This document shows, one piece after another, positions 5,844 through 6,305 of a stretch of 6,305 nt of DNA (the stretch's first letter is position 1; each line of letters starts with the position of its first letter). Under the pieces are notes generated by a model. The model saw only the letters and a program-made list of their open reading frames with translations, was not told where the DNA came from and did no database searches. The position numbers were made by a program, and so were the translations under genes. Source of the stretch: Candidatus Rokuibacteriota bacterium (GTDB lineage: Bacteria; JAUVQV01); NCBI GenBank assembly GCA_030609125.1, contig JAUWCW010000121.1:1-6305 (forward strand), given 5' to 3'.

Positions 5844-6305
5844 TCAATTGAATACCACCGTAACGCTGCTGGAGACATCCAGCTCCCTCCCCTCCCCGGT
5901 CCGGCCCCTGAGGATGATCTTCGCCTCACCGGTGAAGCCCCGGGCGGCGATCTCGGGAGGGAAGTTGGCGGGGCTCAGAATCCAGTCCTTCAGCGCCGTC
6001 GGAACCAGCGGCAGGCCGATCAGCGTTTCCGTCGAGTCGGCGGCGCCGGCATCGCCCGATGTCGGCGCCGGGAGAAAGAGCGTCACCGTGTACTGGTAGG
6101 AGGGGAGGTTCTGTCCCTCGACGAAGTACTCCACGGTGGCGTGATAGACGGTGATTGAGACTCCGCCGCCGACGTCACCAAGGATGATGGTCGAGTTCTG
6201 CACCTCTACATCGACCGTGTCCGTCTTGCCGCTCTGCAGGTCCGACTCTATGACGCTGCTGGAGCTGAAGGTCGTCGTGGTCGTGGTATTCTCCCCCGTC
6301 CCTGT
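5844..6305 (-). CDS. Hypothetical secreted or lipoprotein beta-domain protein, C-terminal part only
   Basis: The frame is open from the right edge to a TGA at 5846-5844 and gives 153 visible residues; the start lies outside the window. The visible part begins with a low-complexity GENTTTTTTFSSSSV stretch containing six consecutive Thr codons. It continues with DTVDVEVQN, GVSITVYHATVEYFVEGQN, YQYTVTLFLP, a small Ala/Gly/Asp linker, and GEAKIILRGRTGEGRELDVS, ending SSSVTVVFN. The alternation of polar and branched residues predicts a beta-sandwich or Ig-like fold. From memory it resembles putative lipoproteins of Geobacter-type genomes with a '..ITxYxVxY..DGRN.P' core and a 'G..A.I...G.D..G.E..V' ending. 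No catalytic motif is visible and I do not assign a function. GTG at 6203 would give a 119-residue product, but coding character clearly continues upstream of it. It ends 18 bases before the decarboxylase gene, so it is probably in the same operon. Confidence 0.75.
   Translation of the reverse strand, partial: TGTGENTTTTTTFSSSSVIESDLQSGKTDTVDVEVQNSTIILGDVGGGVSITVYHATVEYFVEGQNLPSYQYTVTLFLPAPTSGDAGAADSTETLIGLPLVPTALKDWILSPANFPPEIAARGFTGEAKIILRGRTGEGRELDVSSSVTVVFN

Noticed and set aside
5034-6158. Long plus-strand open frame (374 codons) opposite the decarboxylase and the hypothetical gene
   Set aside because: It is antisense to a gene with clear catalytic motifs, has no recognisable domain, and its composition mirrors high-GC codon bias on the opposite strand.
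6270-6287. Short GGT/CGT-type tract suggesting a microsatellite
   Set aside because: It is six Thr codons with mixed ACC and ACG usage in an open frame, too short and irregular to call a phase-variable repeat.

Overview
The window is a high-GC bacterial locus. Every gene I can support lies on the minus strand, so transcription runs from the right edge to the left. The layout is a tight, Gram-negative-looking operon. In transcription order it holds the C-terminal part of a putative secreted or lipoprotein gene of unknown function (6305-5844), a UDP-glucuronate decarboxylase (5825-4872), a GalE-like NAD-dependent sugar-nucleotide epimerase (4875-3937), an exported protein of about 15 TPR units (3947-2232), a LolB-like outer-membrane lipoprotein (2242-1445), the isoprenoid kinase IspE (1436-540) and tRNA-Gln(TTG) (560-486). 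After the tRNA comes a type I DNA methyltransferase (HsdM) fragment that lacks its N-terminal domain and runs off the left edge (about 475-1).

Packing is extreme. The decarboxylase and epimerase genes share an ATGA overlap. The epimerase/TPR and TPR/lipoprotein pairs each overlap by 11 bases. The last 21 bases of ispE, including its stop codon, are also the first 21 bases of the tRNA. No intergenic stretch reaches 300 bases, and I saw no convincing internal promoter.

The order LolB-like lipoprotein, ispE, then tRNA-Gln recalls E. coli hemA-lolB-ispE-prs. From memory, it also recalls Desulfobacterota ('deltaproteobacterial') genomes, where a TPR lipoprotein, ispE, tRNA-Gln, prs and rplY lie together. 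With the high GC and the lipoprotein-rich content, a diderm of the Desulfobacterota/Myxococcota type is my best guess; genus and species cannot be told.

Functionally, the two sugar-nucleotide enzymes probably act in sequence to make UDP-xylose and perhaps UDP-arabinose for a surface polysaccharide. The TPR and LolB-like proteins suit envelope assembly or lipoprotein delivery. IspE is a housekeeping MEP-pathway enzyme.

The most notable features are at the left. The tRNA is embedded in the end of ispE. Immediately beyond it the expected housekeeping neighbour is replaced by a beheaded restriction-modification gene, which looks like the scar of an accessory element at a tRNA integration site or an assembly join. 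I found no convincing previously undescribed system in this window.
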